NCBI GenBank assembly: GCA_031284025.1
Contig: JAITAR010000062.1
Location: 1-14,682 of the forward strand
Reading direction: 5' to 3'
Source: Rickettsiales bacterium
Lineage (GTDB): Bacteria; Pseudomonadota; Alphaproteobacteria; Rickettsiales; UBA1997
Length of the DNA: 14,682 nucleotides
A program made the position numbers and the translations under genes. Of this stretch, positions 8,526-14,682 are shown piece after piece. Every line of letters starts with the position of its first letter. Within the stretch, counting starts at the first letter, position 1. The notes beneath the pieces are model-generated. The model did no database searches. It saw only the letters and a program-made list of their open reading frames with translations, and was not told where the DNA came from.

Positions 8526-9383
8526 CTATACCATTCCAAAAACCAGAACTCTATCTATTTGTCCCAAATCCTTTTTGGCTCTGATAAATTTGAAATCTTT
8601 TTTTTTGAAGATTTCAATGACGTCATCCCTCTGGCCACAGCCCACCTCTAGATAAATTTTACTGTGTCTATGGGTATTTATAGCTATGCTGCCAGCTATC
8701 TCTCTGAAACATTGCAGACCATCTGTACCACCGTCCAGAGCAATTGTCGGCTCATAAAGTCTTATTTCCTCCTGTAGGCTAGCAATGTCATCTGTTCTCA
8801 CATAGGGCGGATTTGAAAGTATAATGTCAAATTGCTCGTACATATTATAATTCCAATTACCAAGAACCATAGTCACATTATCTATCTCTAGAATTTTGGC
8901 ATTTTTTTTAGCTACCTCTAGAGATTCGCCGTCTATATCAACTCCTACACCTGTTGCACTGGTAAACAATTTTAACAGTGTCAGAAGCAGACAACCGCTT
9001 CCTAGGCCAAGTTCCAGAATTTTCATCCTGTGTCCGCTGGCCATTTGCTGACTGAAATCCTCAACTATGGCCTCGATCATGGTTTCCGAATCCTGTCTCG
9101 GATCTAAGACTCTGTCGTCAACAAAAAATTCGTGGCCCCAAAAACTTTTTTTCCCGACTATTTTTGACACCGGCTCCCCTTTCAGCCGCCTTTCGAGATA
9201 GTGGTCAAACATCTCTAGCACCTCGTCGGAGAGCCTATCTGCCATATGCATGGACAATTCCTCTACTTCAATGGACAGTGCTTCGACCAGTAAAATTCTG
9301 CAATCTAGTGCCGGAGTGTCACTCTTTCCCCTGAGCCTCAGTAAATTACCAGCTTCCGTCAGTTTATCTCTTACCACCACCAC
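8526..9383 (-). CDS. prmC: Peptide chain release factor N5-glutamine methyltransferase
   Basis: PrmC (HemK) methylates the glutamine of the GGQ motif in release factors RF1 and RF2, which speeds peptide release. An N-terminal helical domain carries R69LKGEPVSKIVG-type sequence and the FWGHEFFVDDRVLDPRQDSE block (about 81-100). The Rossmann core shows the SAM loop LELGLGSG at 123-130 and the catalytic NPPYV at 191-195. At 285 aa the length is normal. The start is ambiguous: three tandem GTG codons at 9383, 9380 and 9377 all lie within the last codons of the preceding gene, giving a 14-20 base overlap. The same GGTGG repeats could act as Shine-Dalgarno. The gene is followed after 2 bases by rsmA. 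Confidence 0.95.
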   Translation of the reverse strand: MVVVRDKLTEAGNLLRLRGKSDTPALDCRILLVEALSIEVEELSMHMADRLSDEVLEMFDHYLERRLKGEPVSKIVGKKSFWGHEFFVDDRVLDPRQDSETMIEAIVEDFSQQMASGHRMKILELGLGSGCLLLTLLKLFTSATGVGVDIDGESLEVAKKNAKILEIDNVTMVLGNWNYNMYEQFDIILSNPPYVRTDDIASLQEEIRLYEPTIALDGGTDGLQCFREIAGSIAINTHRHSKIYLEVGCGQRDDVIEIFKKKDFKFIRAKKDLGQIDRVLVFGMV

Positions 9384-10449
9384 CGTTATTAATCAATCCC
9401 TGCATAAAATTATTAATGTCAATTCCATTTATTGTAGCCGTCTTTGACACTATGTCGGAACTCAGTCTATAGTATCTGTCATACTTAGTATCCTTTGGAT
9501 TCGCTGGTATCAATTCCAGCAGCTGTACTATGTCGCCCAAAGATTTTTTGCCGAATACGGGAAATTCGCTATCAGCCCTATTCAGAGAAGATATAAGCGA
9601 TCTAAAATTGATTACTCTAAATTCAAAGTCAGCTTTCCCACTTCTTGTGCGAGCGCTAACCATATAGCTGCCATTTACATCTAACCCAAAATTATTCGTT
9701 ATGTCGTTGAAGTTGGATTTATCGACGGCTATTTCTATAGAAGCTACATTACCATTTTTATCAAAATCTTTTATGCTTGAAATTACCAGCTCAAAATTTG
9801 ACTCTAGAACACCCTTCTCCACTTTACTGTTTATGAAATCTATGTTTAATTTTATCGTCGTATTTGTATGATTTTTTGTCTTATCGTCATTCGAAACTGT
9901 CAGTGAGAAATTTTTCATCGAATCAAAAAACTCAGAATCTGAATCGGTTGGTTTTCTGGTCTGTATTGTTTCTGCTGTAATTTTAGCTCTATCTAGGGAT
10001 GAATTCGTCCCAGCTATAATTCTTATAAAATAGTTCACTGGTCTCACTAGAATGTTTTGTTGTGAGTCCTCGAAGAGGAAACCGTCGGGAATATAGATGT
10101 CAAGCTTTTTGGATAATAGTGGACTAAATATAAGCGTATTGTCCGAGAAAATCTTAAAACCTTTTGTCTGTTTTTCAGCTGACGCTCCCCTGGGAAAAGG
10201 AGATCCACTGAAAGATAACTGTAAATCCTTCACAGCTACAGATATTCTCAGAGGAGATAGAAATTTTACAACTATTTTTCCGTGTTCCAAAGTATAACCT
10301 GTCGTTTGACGGTCCAACTGCTCTCTAATTTTATTTTTTACACACAACAGCTGTACACTGTACAGCACAAGCCAAGCAGAAAACACAGCGATAGCTGCCA
10401 AGGTGCATTTTTTTAAACCGCTAACATTCTTTCTTATTCGTTTTATCAT
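9364..10449 (-). CDS. Unrecognised membrane-anchored periplasmic protein (361 aa)
   Basis: I do not recognise this family. The product has a short basic N-terminus (MIKRIRKNVSGLKK), one strong hydrophobic segment at about 17-35 (AAIAVFSAWLVLYSVQLLC), then a long soluble region rich in Ser, Asn, Lys and alternating hydrophobic residues that suggests beta-strands. It is probably held in the inner membrane with the body in the periplasm. The passage after the anchor (FLSPLRISVAVKDLQLSF) resembles AsmA-like or DUF2125-type proteins in style, but this is a weak impression. The C-terminus ends in four glycines and KR. AAGGGG lies about 9 bases before the ATG, and a near-consensus promoter sits just upstream (10479-10506). 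Its last codons overlap the prmC start, so expression of the two is probably coupled. Confidence 0.85.
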   Translation of the reverse strand: MIKRIRKNVSGLKKCTLAAIAVFSAWLVLYSVQLLCVKNKIREQLDRQTTGYTLEHGKIVVKFLSPLRISVAVKDLQLSFSGSPFPRGASAEKQTKGFKIFSDNTLIFSPLLSKKLDIYIPDGFLFEDSQQNILVRPVNYFIRIIAGTNSSLDRAKITAETIQTRKPTDSDSEFFDSMKNFSLTVSNDDKTKNHTNTTIKLNIDFINSKVEKGVLESNFELVISSIKDFDKNGNVASIEIAVDKSNFNDITNNFGLDVNGSYMVSARTRSGKADFEFRVINFRSLISSLNRADSEFPVFGKKSLGDIVQLLELIPANPKDTKYDRYYRLSSDIVSKTATINGIDINNFMQGLINNGGGGKR

Positions 10450-10478
10450 AATCCAACCCCTTTTTCACAATTAAAATA

Positions 10479-10506
10479 ATAATATCCTCTGAATTAACAT
10501 TGTCAA
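10479..10506 (-). promoter_or_regulatory. Strong internal promoter for the 361-aa gene, prmC and rsmA
   Basis: On the reverse strand a perfect TTGACA (10506-10501) is followed after 16 bases by TATTAT (10484-10479), matching sigma70 consensus at 11 of 12 positions. It lies in the 58-base gap directly after the stop of the NlpD-like gene. The predicted start near 10472 leaves a leader of about 23 bases before the ATG at 10449, with GGGG correctly placed as a ribosome binding site. It would uncouple the downstream three genes from the lipoprotein pair. Confidence 0.55.
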
Positions 10507-10507
10507 A

Positions 10508-11884
10508 CTATTCTAGACTAGTTTTCACAAAATATTTTAGCGGATCCACCGCAACCCTGCCTTTTCTCAGAGAAAAGTATAGCTGTGACTCAGAAACATT
10601 ACCCGTCTTGCCAACAGTGCCGATAATCTGCCCTCTTTGAACTTTATCTTTAACTTTAACATTGATAGATTCGCAATGACCGTAGACCGAAATCCATCCA
10701 TTTTCATGTTTAACTATTATAATGTTTCCAAAACCTTTTAGCTCATTGCCGGCATAGGCCACTTCACCGCCAGCTATGGATTTAATCCTAGTCCCAGATG
10801 GAGCTTTTATATTTATGGCATCGTTAAAATTTCCATTCAGTTGCTTGCCAAAATTTTTAATGACTTCTCCATTGACTGGCCACAAAAAAATACCATCTGT
10901 CACATGACTAGCGTCACTAGCACTTGCCGTAGTCTGTGTTTGATCATTGCCAGTACCCGCCTCTCCTTCATCGACTTTTTCAACTTTTTTCTCAACACCA
11001 TCTCCCCGATTTCTCTCAACAGTTTTTGTCTCTCTATCTTTGCTATCGTCTCTGATAACCTCAGACTTATTTTCAGACACCATAGCCAATTTTTGTCCAA
11101 TGTAGAGTTTATAAGGTTTTTTTAGCCTGTTATTTTTCACCAGTGTCGTGAAACTCACACCATTTTCATGGGCAATACTATATAGATTATCCCCCGGCTT
11201 AACCACATAAAAATTTTTAATTATATTCCCATTTTCTCGCCGATAGCTAGCCGGTATCTTTATTTTTTGTCCAATATTAACTTTGTAGGGAAAATCTAGC
11301 GAATTAATCTTCGCTAACTCCTTGAGAGTTATATCATTGTTGGTGGCAATTTTCGAAAGTGTGTCACCACTTTCAATTACAACGTAGCTATACTCCTGGG
11401 CATTTCGACTTTCCAAGTGATCCATATTTTCCCGTATGGTGCAATTTAATTTAATTTTTTGGCCAACAGCTAGGCTATAGGGTGGCTTAAGTTCGTTTAA
11501 TTTTATGATATCGTCAATGCTGCAGCCGCTACCTTTAGCCAAAGCGAAAAGTGTGTCACCTCTACGCACCGTTACCACTCTGGCATTTCTGACACTCTGT
11601 CTGCTCTCATCACCGACCACAGCGGTAGAATCACTCCTACTTGGATATATGTCCTCATCGCTATCTTTGCTAAGATCTCTAACAAATCCACTGTTCGTTT
11701 TTACGTAACCACCCTTCATATAGCTAGGCTTAAGAGAATGACTTCTACCGGCGGTTCTTGGAACAATCTCCCGGTAGGATACTCTAGCCGCCTTTTGGCT
11801 GCAGGAGGTGGCCAAAATGGATAAAAAAATAAAAAATACTCCCTTCTTCATAGCTGTTTTTTTATCAATCAAATTGTCTGACAC
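10508..11884 (-). CDS. nlpD: NlpD-like lipoprotein with three LysM repeats and a degenerate LytM (M23) domain
   Basis: Predicted envelope lipoprotein: a basic stretch and hydrophobic core end in LATSC, with Cys28 as the lipidation site. Three LysM peptidoglycan-binding repeats lie at about 102-147, 166-211 and 225-270, each with an (R/S/P)GD(T/N)L...GQK pattern. A charged linker leads to an M23/LytM domain at about 331-452. The zinc site is lost: the H-x-x-x-D pair reads N354/N358 and the HLH motif reads QLY (434-436). As in E. coli NlpD, it is therefore probably an amidase activator for septal cell-wall splitting rather than a protease. The GTG start at 11884 overlaps the preceding stop by one base (TAGTG); an ATG at 11851 gives a more typical signal peptide and is equally possible. 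E. coli NlpD has one LysM, here there are three. Confidence 0.85.
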   Translation of the reverse strand: MSDNLIDKKTAMKKGVFFIFLSILATSCSQKAARVSYREIVPRTAGRSHSLKPSYMKGGYVKTNSGFVRDLSKDSDEDIYPSRSDSTAVVGDESRQSVRNARVVTVRRGDTLFALAKGSGCSIDDIIKLNELKPPYSLAVGQKIKLNCTIRENMDHLESRNAQEYSYVVIESGDTLSKIATNNDITLKELAKINSLDFPYKVNIGQKIKIPASYRRENGNIIKNFYVVKPGDNLYSIAHENGVSFTTLVKNNRLKKPYKLYIGQKLAMVSENKSEVIRDDSKDRETKTVERNRGDGVEKKVEKVDEGEAGTGNDQTQTTASASDASHVTDGIFLWPVNGEVIKNFGKQLNGNFNDAINIKAPSGTRIKSIAGGEVAYAGNELKGFGNIIIVKHENGWISVYGHCESINVKVKDKVQRGQIIGTVGKTGNVSESQLYFSLRKGRVAVDPLKYFVKTSLE

Positions 11885-13206
11885 TAATAATTCAAAAATT
11901 CCTGATTGGTATCCAATACGACCTTTTCTCCATCCTTAAACTGCAGAACGTACAGCCTTCTTTCGATGAGACCGTTAGGTAAAAATCTAAATCTGCCATC
12001 TATGCCATCAAAACCATTGGGATCTAGCAATGCGGCCTTACTCAGCACATAGGTATTACCATCACGTTTTTCATATACCTTGTCCATTATGTTGACTAGA
12101 TCATAGACCATGGATGTGATTTTTAACGGCCTGCTGCCATAGGTTTCATGGTAGCTATTTGCAAATTTTTCATATTTTTCTGGATTAGCTCCGACGAATA
12201 TGGTATCGTTCAGATACGGATTTTTCAGTGTATTCCAGTCTCCATCGAGTTTGGTTGTTCCTATCAGTTGAATATCCTGCCTATCTCTTTTAATGGCAAA
12301 AAATAAACTTGCAATCTGCTCTGCGAACTTACCACCCTCAGCGATGAACATAGCCTGGGGATATATTTTATCCTCTTCAGTCACGCTAAAATCAACGTTT
12401 TTCGTTATACCAAGAAGTTTTTGTTCAAGTTTCTTCTTTTCGTAGTTCTCGTAGAGAGTCTGGGGAATTTCATAGAAGGAAACAAGTTCACTAATCTTCT
12501 GGAGCATTTTTTGATCGTCCTGATCATAGTACTCCGTTTTTATGAGCATTGCATCTTTATTTGTAACAGTCTCTCTGAGGACACGGTTAACCGCTGCCCC
12601 AAAACTGCTGTTCGGCATAAAACCAACGTAGTTATAAATTCCTTTGGTCACCAGATACGATATCAGCGTCTGAATTTCCTGCTCCACTATAGAACCCGTA
12701 ACAAATACATTGCTGGAATTCAGTAAATCCTGCTCACTGGAGAGAGAGAAAAGTAGTATTTTATTTTTTCTAGCTATTTTCTGTATAGCCTTAGTCTCCG
12801 CCTTAAACAGTGGTCCTATAACTGTGTCTATACCATCCTCTATAGCTCTGTTTATAGCCTCAACGGCACCGAAAGTAGTACCTTTAGTATCGTAGAATCT
12901 TAGACTTATGTTATTCTTGTTATTTTCAAACAGTGAAAGCTGTGCCGCATTGATTATACTCTCACCCACCAACTTTATTGGACCACTCATAGGTACCAAT
13001 AGAGCCACCACCAACTTGTCTCTACCTTCCCCTAGTCGCCGACTGGACATTCGACTAATAAATTCATCGGCCTCCGATTCGGTTTCACTCCTTTCAGGGG
13101 TTACCTTTCCGTCTCTGAGATCGTGCCTATCTCCGCATGAGGCCACCATAAGGGCAAACAGTGAAAATGCCAATAATTTCCAAAAACTTTTTGAAAAGCC
13201 AATCAT
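11884..13206 (-). CDS. LppC/LpoA-family lipoprotein (penicillin-binding protein activator-like)
   Basis: A lipoprotein signal is clear: hydrophobic LLAFSLFALM followed by VASC with Cys24. After a charged linker of about 40 residues the protein has the fold signature of periplasmic type-I substrate-binding proteins. Its features are VVALLVPMSG with an N-terminal beta-strand (from about residue 66), VIGPLFKAET, 'LLFSLSSEQ', and a C-terminal lobe with 'FRFLPNGLIERRLYVLQF'. This matches the alphaproteobacterial LppC family. In gammaproteobacteria the related LpoA has an extra N-terminal TPR domain, which this shorter 440-aa protein lacks, and activates PBP1A from the outer membrane. It is divergent from rsmI, the same pairing as lpoA/rsmI in E. 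coli, which supports the assignment. It heads the reverse cluster and its stop overlaps the NlpD-like start. Confidence 0.85.
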   Translation of the reverse strand: MIGFSKSFWKLLAFSLFALMVASCGDRHDLRDGKVTPERSETESEADEFISRMSSRRLGEGRDKLVVALLVPMSGPIKLVGESIINAAQLSLFENNKNNISLRFYDTKGTTFGAVEAINRAIEDGIDTVIGPLFKAETKAIQKIARKNKILLFSLSSEQDLLNSSNVFVTGSIVEQEIQTLISYLVTKGIYNYVGFMPNSSFGAAVNRVLRETVTNKDAMLIKTEYYDQDDQKMLQKISELVSFYEIPQTLYENYEKKKLEQKLLGITKNVDFSVTEEDKIYPQAMFIAEGGKFAEQIASLFFAIKRDRQDIQLIGTTKLDGDWNTLKNPYLNDTIFVGANPEKYEKFANSYHETYGSRPLKITSMVYDLVNIMDKVYEKRDGNTYVLSKAALLDPNGFDGIDGRFRFLPNGLIERRLYVLQFKDGEKVVLDTNQEFLNY

Positions 13207-13359
13207 TCTGTCGCCACTCTATTTTATAATAAATTAAGCATTCTAGATAGTGAGAACCATATTATGGCAACAAGTAAAATATGCAAGAAAAATTTGACAG
13301 AATCAATCTACGATTGTTCTATTATAACTAGGGCGCTAGCCAAATACTAGCCAACTTTA
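13207..13359. promoter_or_regulatory. Divergent intergenic region between the LppC-like gene and rsmI
   Basis: This AT-rich 153-base spacer must carry promoters for both directions. For rsmI there is a perfect TTGACA at 13294-13299, but the best -10 (TATTAT, 13320-13325) is 20 bases away and the match at proper spacing (TTCTAT) is weak. Toward the lipoprotein gene there is TATAAAAT-like sequence (about 13221-13228) without a clear -35. Two copies of CTAGCCAA (13336-13343 and 13347-13354), offset by 11 bases, lie directly before the rsmI ATG. Confidence 0.4.
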
Positions 13360-14226
13360 ATGAACAGTATGGAATTAAAAAAGGCACTTTATGTCGTGGC
13401 TACTCCCATAGGAAATATGGGAGATATAACTCTGAGAGCACTAGAGGTACTCAGAAGGTGTGACTGCATAGTGTGTGAAGACACTAGAAATAGCCTAAAA
13501 CTTCTAAATTTTTACGGAATAAAATCCAGGAATATCAAAGTTTATAACGATAACAGTGATGATCATCGAAGAGATTCCATCGTTAGTTTTATACAAAAAG
13601 GCAACAGCGCTGCTATGATATCAGATGCCGGCACTCCATTAATTTCTGATCCTGGCTACAGGCTACTAAAAAGTTGCAGAGATAGTGCTGTAGAAATCAT
13701 ACCAATTCCTGGCAGCAGTGCCTGTATAGCCGCCATGAGTGTATCGTGTCTTGGCAGCGATAGATTTCTATTCGTTGGTTTTCTACCATCATCTCTAGGA
13801 CAGAGAAAACAGGAATTATCAGAGTTGCTAGAGAGAAAAGAAAGTATCATCTGCTACGAATCTCCCCTGAGACTGATTTCAACGCTGGAAATTATAGCAA
13901 ATTTGGACGGTGAAAGAGTCATATGTGTTGCTAGGGAGCTGACAAAAATATTCGAAGACATAAAAACTGGCAAGGTAATTGAGATTCTTGACTACTATAG
14001 AGAAAAATTTTCCCTAGAAAAGGCTAGGGGTGAAATTGTCATAATAATAGAGAGAACTAATAGGCCAAAAAAACTTGATTTTAACAATATGGACAATATC
14101 CTAAAACTAAGTTTGAAATACCTTTCAATCAAAAATTCAGCTGAGTTATTTTCGAAGGTATTTGGTATCAGCAAAGGAAAAGTTTACGATAGACTATTAT
14201 TTTTAGGGAAACGCCATGAATATTAG
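13360..14226 (+). CDS. rsmI: 16S rRNA (cytidine1402-2'-O)-methyltransferase
   Basis: RsmI 2'-O-methylates C1402 in the 30S decoding centre, next to the N4 methylation by RsmH, using SAM. The protein has the tetrapyrrole-methylase fold signatures: YVVATPIGNMGDIT at 11-24, CEDTR at 39-43, SDAGTPLISDPGY at 88-100 and PIPGSSA soon after. A C-terminal helical part follows and ends at 288 aa (E. coli RsmI is 286 aa). The ATG at 13360 is used; an ATG three codons later (13369) is also possible, and neither has a visible Shine-Dalgarno. Its 3' end overlaps the next small gene by 11 bases. It is divergent from the LppC-like gene, a pairing also seen in E. coli. Confidence 0.97.
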   Translation: MNSMELKKALYVVATPIGNMGDITLRALEVLRRCDCIVCEDTRNSLKLLNFYGIKSRNIKVYNDNSDDHRRDSIVSFIQKGNSAAMISDAGTPLISDPGYRLLKSCRDSAVEIIPIPGSSACIAAMSVSCLGSDRFLFVGFLPSSLGQRKQELSELLERKESIICYESPLRLISTLEIIANLDGERVICVARELTKIFEDIKTGKVIEILDYYREKFSLEKARGEIVIIIERTNRPKKLDFNNMDNILKLSLKYLSIKNSAELFSKVFGISKGKVYDRLLFLGKRHEY

Positions 14227-14377
14227 AGGTTCACTTATTATGCTTGTGCTTGGGTTCATATTGATGCTCCTATACTTTAGCATATTTGGTTTTAGCTATA
14301 ATAAGTCGGCAAGAATCGGACAATACGTCGCAATAGCGGTGATTTTCTACTGTATTATCGATGATCTATTCAGATAG
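14216..14377 (+). CDS. Small two-helix membrane protein (53 aa), unrecognised
   Basis: A 53-codon ORF begins with ATG at 14216 inside the end of rsmI (different frame, 11-base overlap) and stops with TAG at 14377, eight bases before der. AGGGA at 14205-14209 lies 6 bases before the ATG and is one of the best Shine-Dalgarno sites in the window. The product (MNIRGSLIMLVLGFILMLLY...) has two hydrophobic segments at about 6-27 and 36-48, joined by a short polar loop (YNKSARIGQ), and a charged tail DDLFR. A two-pass inner-membrane hairpin is likely. I do not recognise the family. The tight packing on both sides argues for a real gene co-expressed with rsmI and der. Confidence 0.68.
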   Translation: MNIRGSLIMLVLGFILMLLYFSIFGFSYNKSARIGQYVAIAVIFYCIIDDLFR

Positions 14378-14385
14378 CGGATCAA

Positions 14386-14682
14386 GTGTTTACAGTGGCA
14401 ATAGTTGGAAGATCCAGTGTAGGCAAATCTACGTTGTTCAACAGGCTTTGTGGGCAGTCTTTAGCGATAGTCAGTAGTGTTTCGGGAGTCACAAGGGATA
14501 GAAAAAAGGCTATTGGCCGCCTGGGTCCTATGGATTTCTACCTCATAGATACAGCTGGCTGGAACAACGAGGTTTCCAAAACAAAATTGGAACATAGAAT
14601 GATGGAACAGACTGAAAAAGCCATAGGTGAGGCTGACGTATGTTTGTTTATGGTCGATGGAAGAGCTGGAGTCACAAGTTTA
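14386..14682 (+). CDS. der: Ribosome-associated GTPase Der/EngA (first 99 codons, cut by window edge)
   Basis: Der is an essential tandem-domain GTPase of 50S subunit assembly. Only the beginning of the first G domain is present. It shows the P-loop at residues 8-15 (GRSSVGKS), then STLFNRL, LAIVS, GVTRD at 34-38 (G2 threonine T36), DTAG at 55-58 (G3) and ADVCLFMVDGRAGVT at 83-97. This order and spacing fit Der rather than Era or MnmE. The P-loop differs from the almost universal GRPNVGKS: PN is replaced by SS. The GTG at 14386 is the only normal start codon after an in-frame stop at 14362, and GGA lies 4 bases upstream. The frame is open to the window end. Confidence 0.92.
   Translation, partial: MFTVAIVGRSSVGKSTLFNRLCGQSLAIVSSVSGVTRDRKKAIGRLGPMDFYLIDTAGWNNEVSKTKLEHRMMEQTEKAIGEADVCLFMVDGRAGVTSL

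Noticed and set aside
12421..12726. 101-codon forward ORF opposite the LppC-like gene
   Set aside because: It is a shadow of the substrate-binding fold on the other strand, with no family features of its own.
12908..13237. 109-codon forward ORF opposite the start of the LppC-like gene
   Set aside because: It is antisense to a well-supported gene, has Ser/Leu-rich low-information composition, and no ribosome binding site.
13264..13350. 28-codon forward ORF (starts MATSKICKK) ending 9 bases before rsmI, possible leader peptide
   Set aside because: No Shine-Dalgarno, the best -35 box for rsmI lies inside it, and there is no regulatory codon run or attenuator hairpin.

Overview
The window looks like chromosome from an AT-rich alphaproteobacterium, probably a Rickettsiales-type obligate intracellular lineage. 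The case rests on AT-rich codon use (many ATA, AGA and CTA codons), a type 2 (archaeal-like) valyl-tRNA synthetase of the kind known from Rickettsiales, a cysteine-free L31, short compact envelope genes, and tight gene packing with 1-20 nt overlaps. The species cannot be named from this window. I see no mobile element, CRISPR array, tRNA or rRNA. This is mainly core chromosome with a few unrecognised small or lineage-specific genes.

Layout. Positions 1-90 (-) hold the start of rpmE (ribosomal protein L31), cut by the window edge, with a plausible promoter at 117-144. Positions 91-393 are otherwise sparse and contain one possible 48-codon ORF at 152-298 (-). A forward cluster follows: valS (394-2910), rseP (2971-4095), bamA (4095-6497) and rnd (6510-7682). 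It converges at 7683-7695 on a reverse cluster that reads, in transcription order: LppC/LpoA-like lipoprotein (13206-11884), NlpD-like LysM/LytM lipoprotein (11884-10508), an unrecognised membrane-anchored 361-aa protein (10449-9364), prmC (9383-8526) and rsmA (8523-7696). A near-consensus promoter at 10479-10506 probably gives the last three genes their own transcript. From the divergent intergenic region 13207-13359 a second forward group begins: rsmI (13360-14226), an unrecognised 53-aa two-helix membrane protein (14216-14377) with a good Shine-Dalgarno, and the start of der (14386 to the window end).

Function. Two themes are interleaved. The first is ribosome and translation: L31, ValRS, RsmA, PrmC, RsmI, Der and RNase D. 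The second is envelope assembly: RseP site-2 protease, BamA outer-membrane assembly, the LppC-like lipoprotein and the NlpD-like amidase-activator candidate. The usual downstream partners of bamA in alphaproteobacteria (skp, lpxD, fabZ, lpxA) are absent here; rnd follows directly. The items most worth a second look are the 53-aa membrane protein between rsmI and der, the 361-aa protein coupled to prmC, the LytM domain that has lost its zinc ligands, and the altered P-loop of Der.
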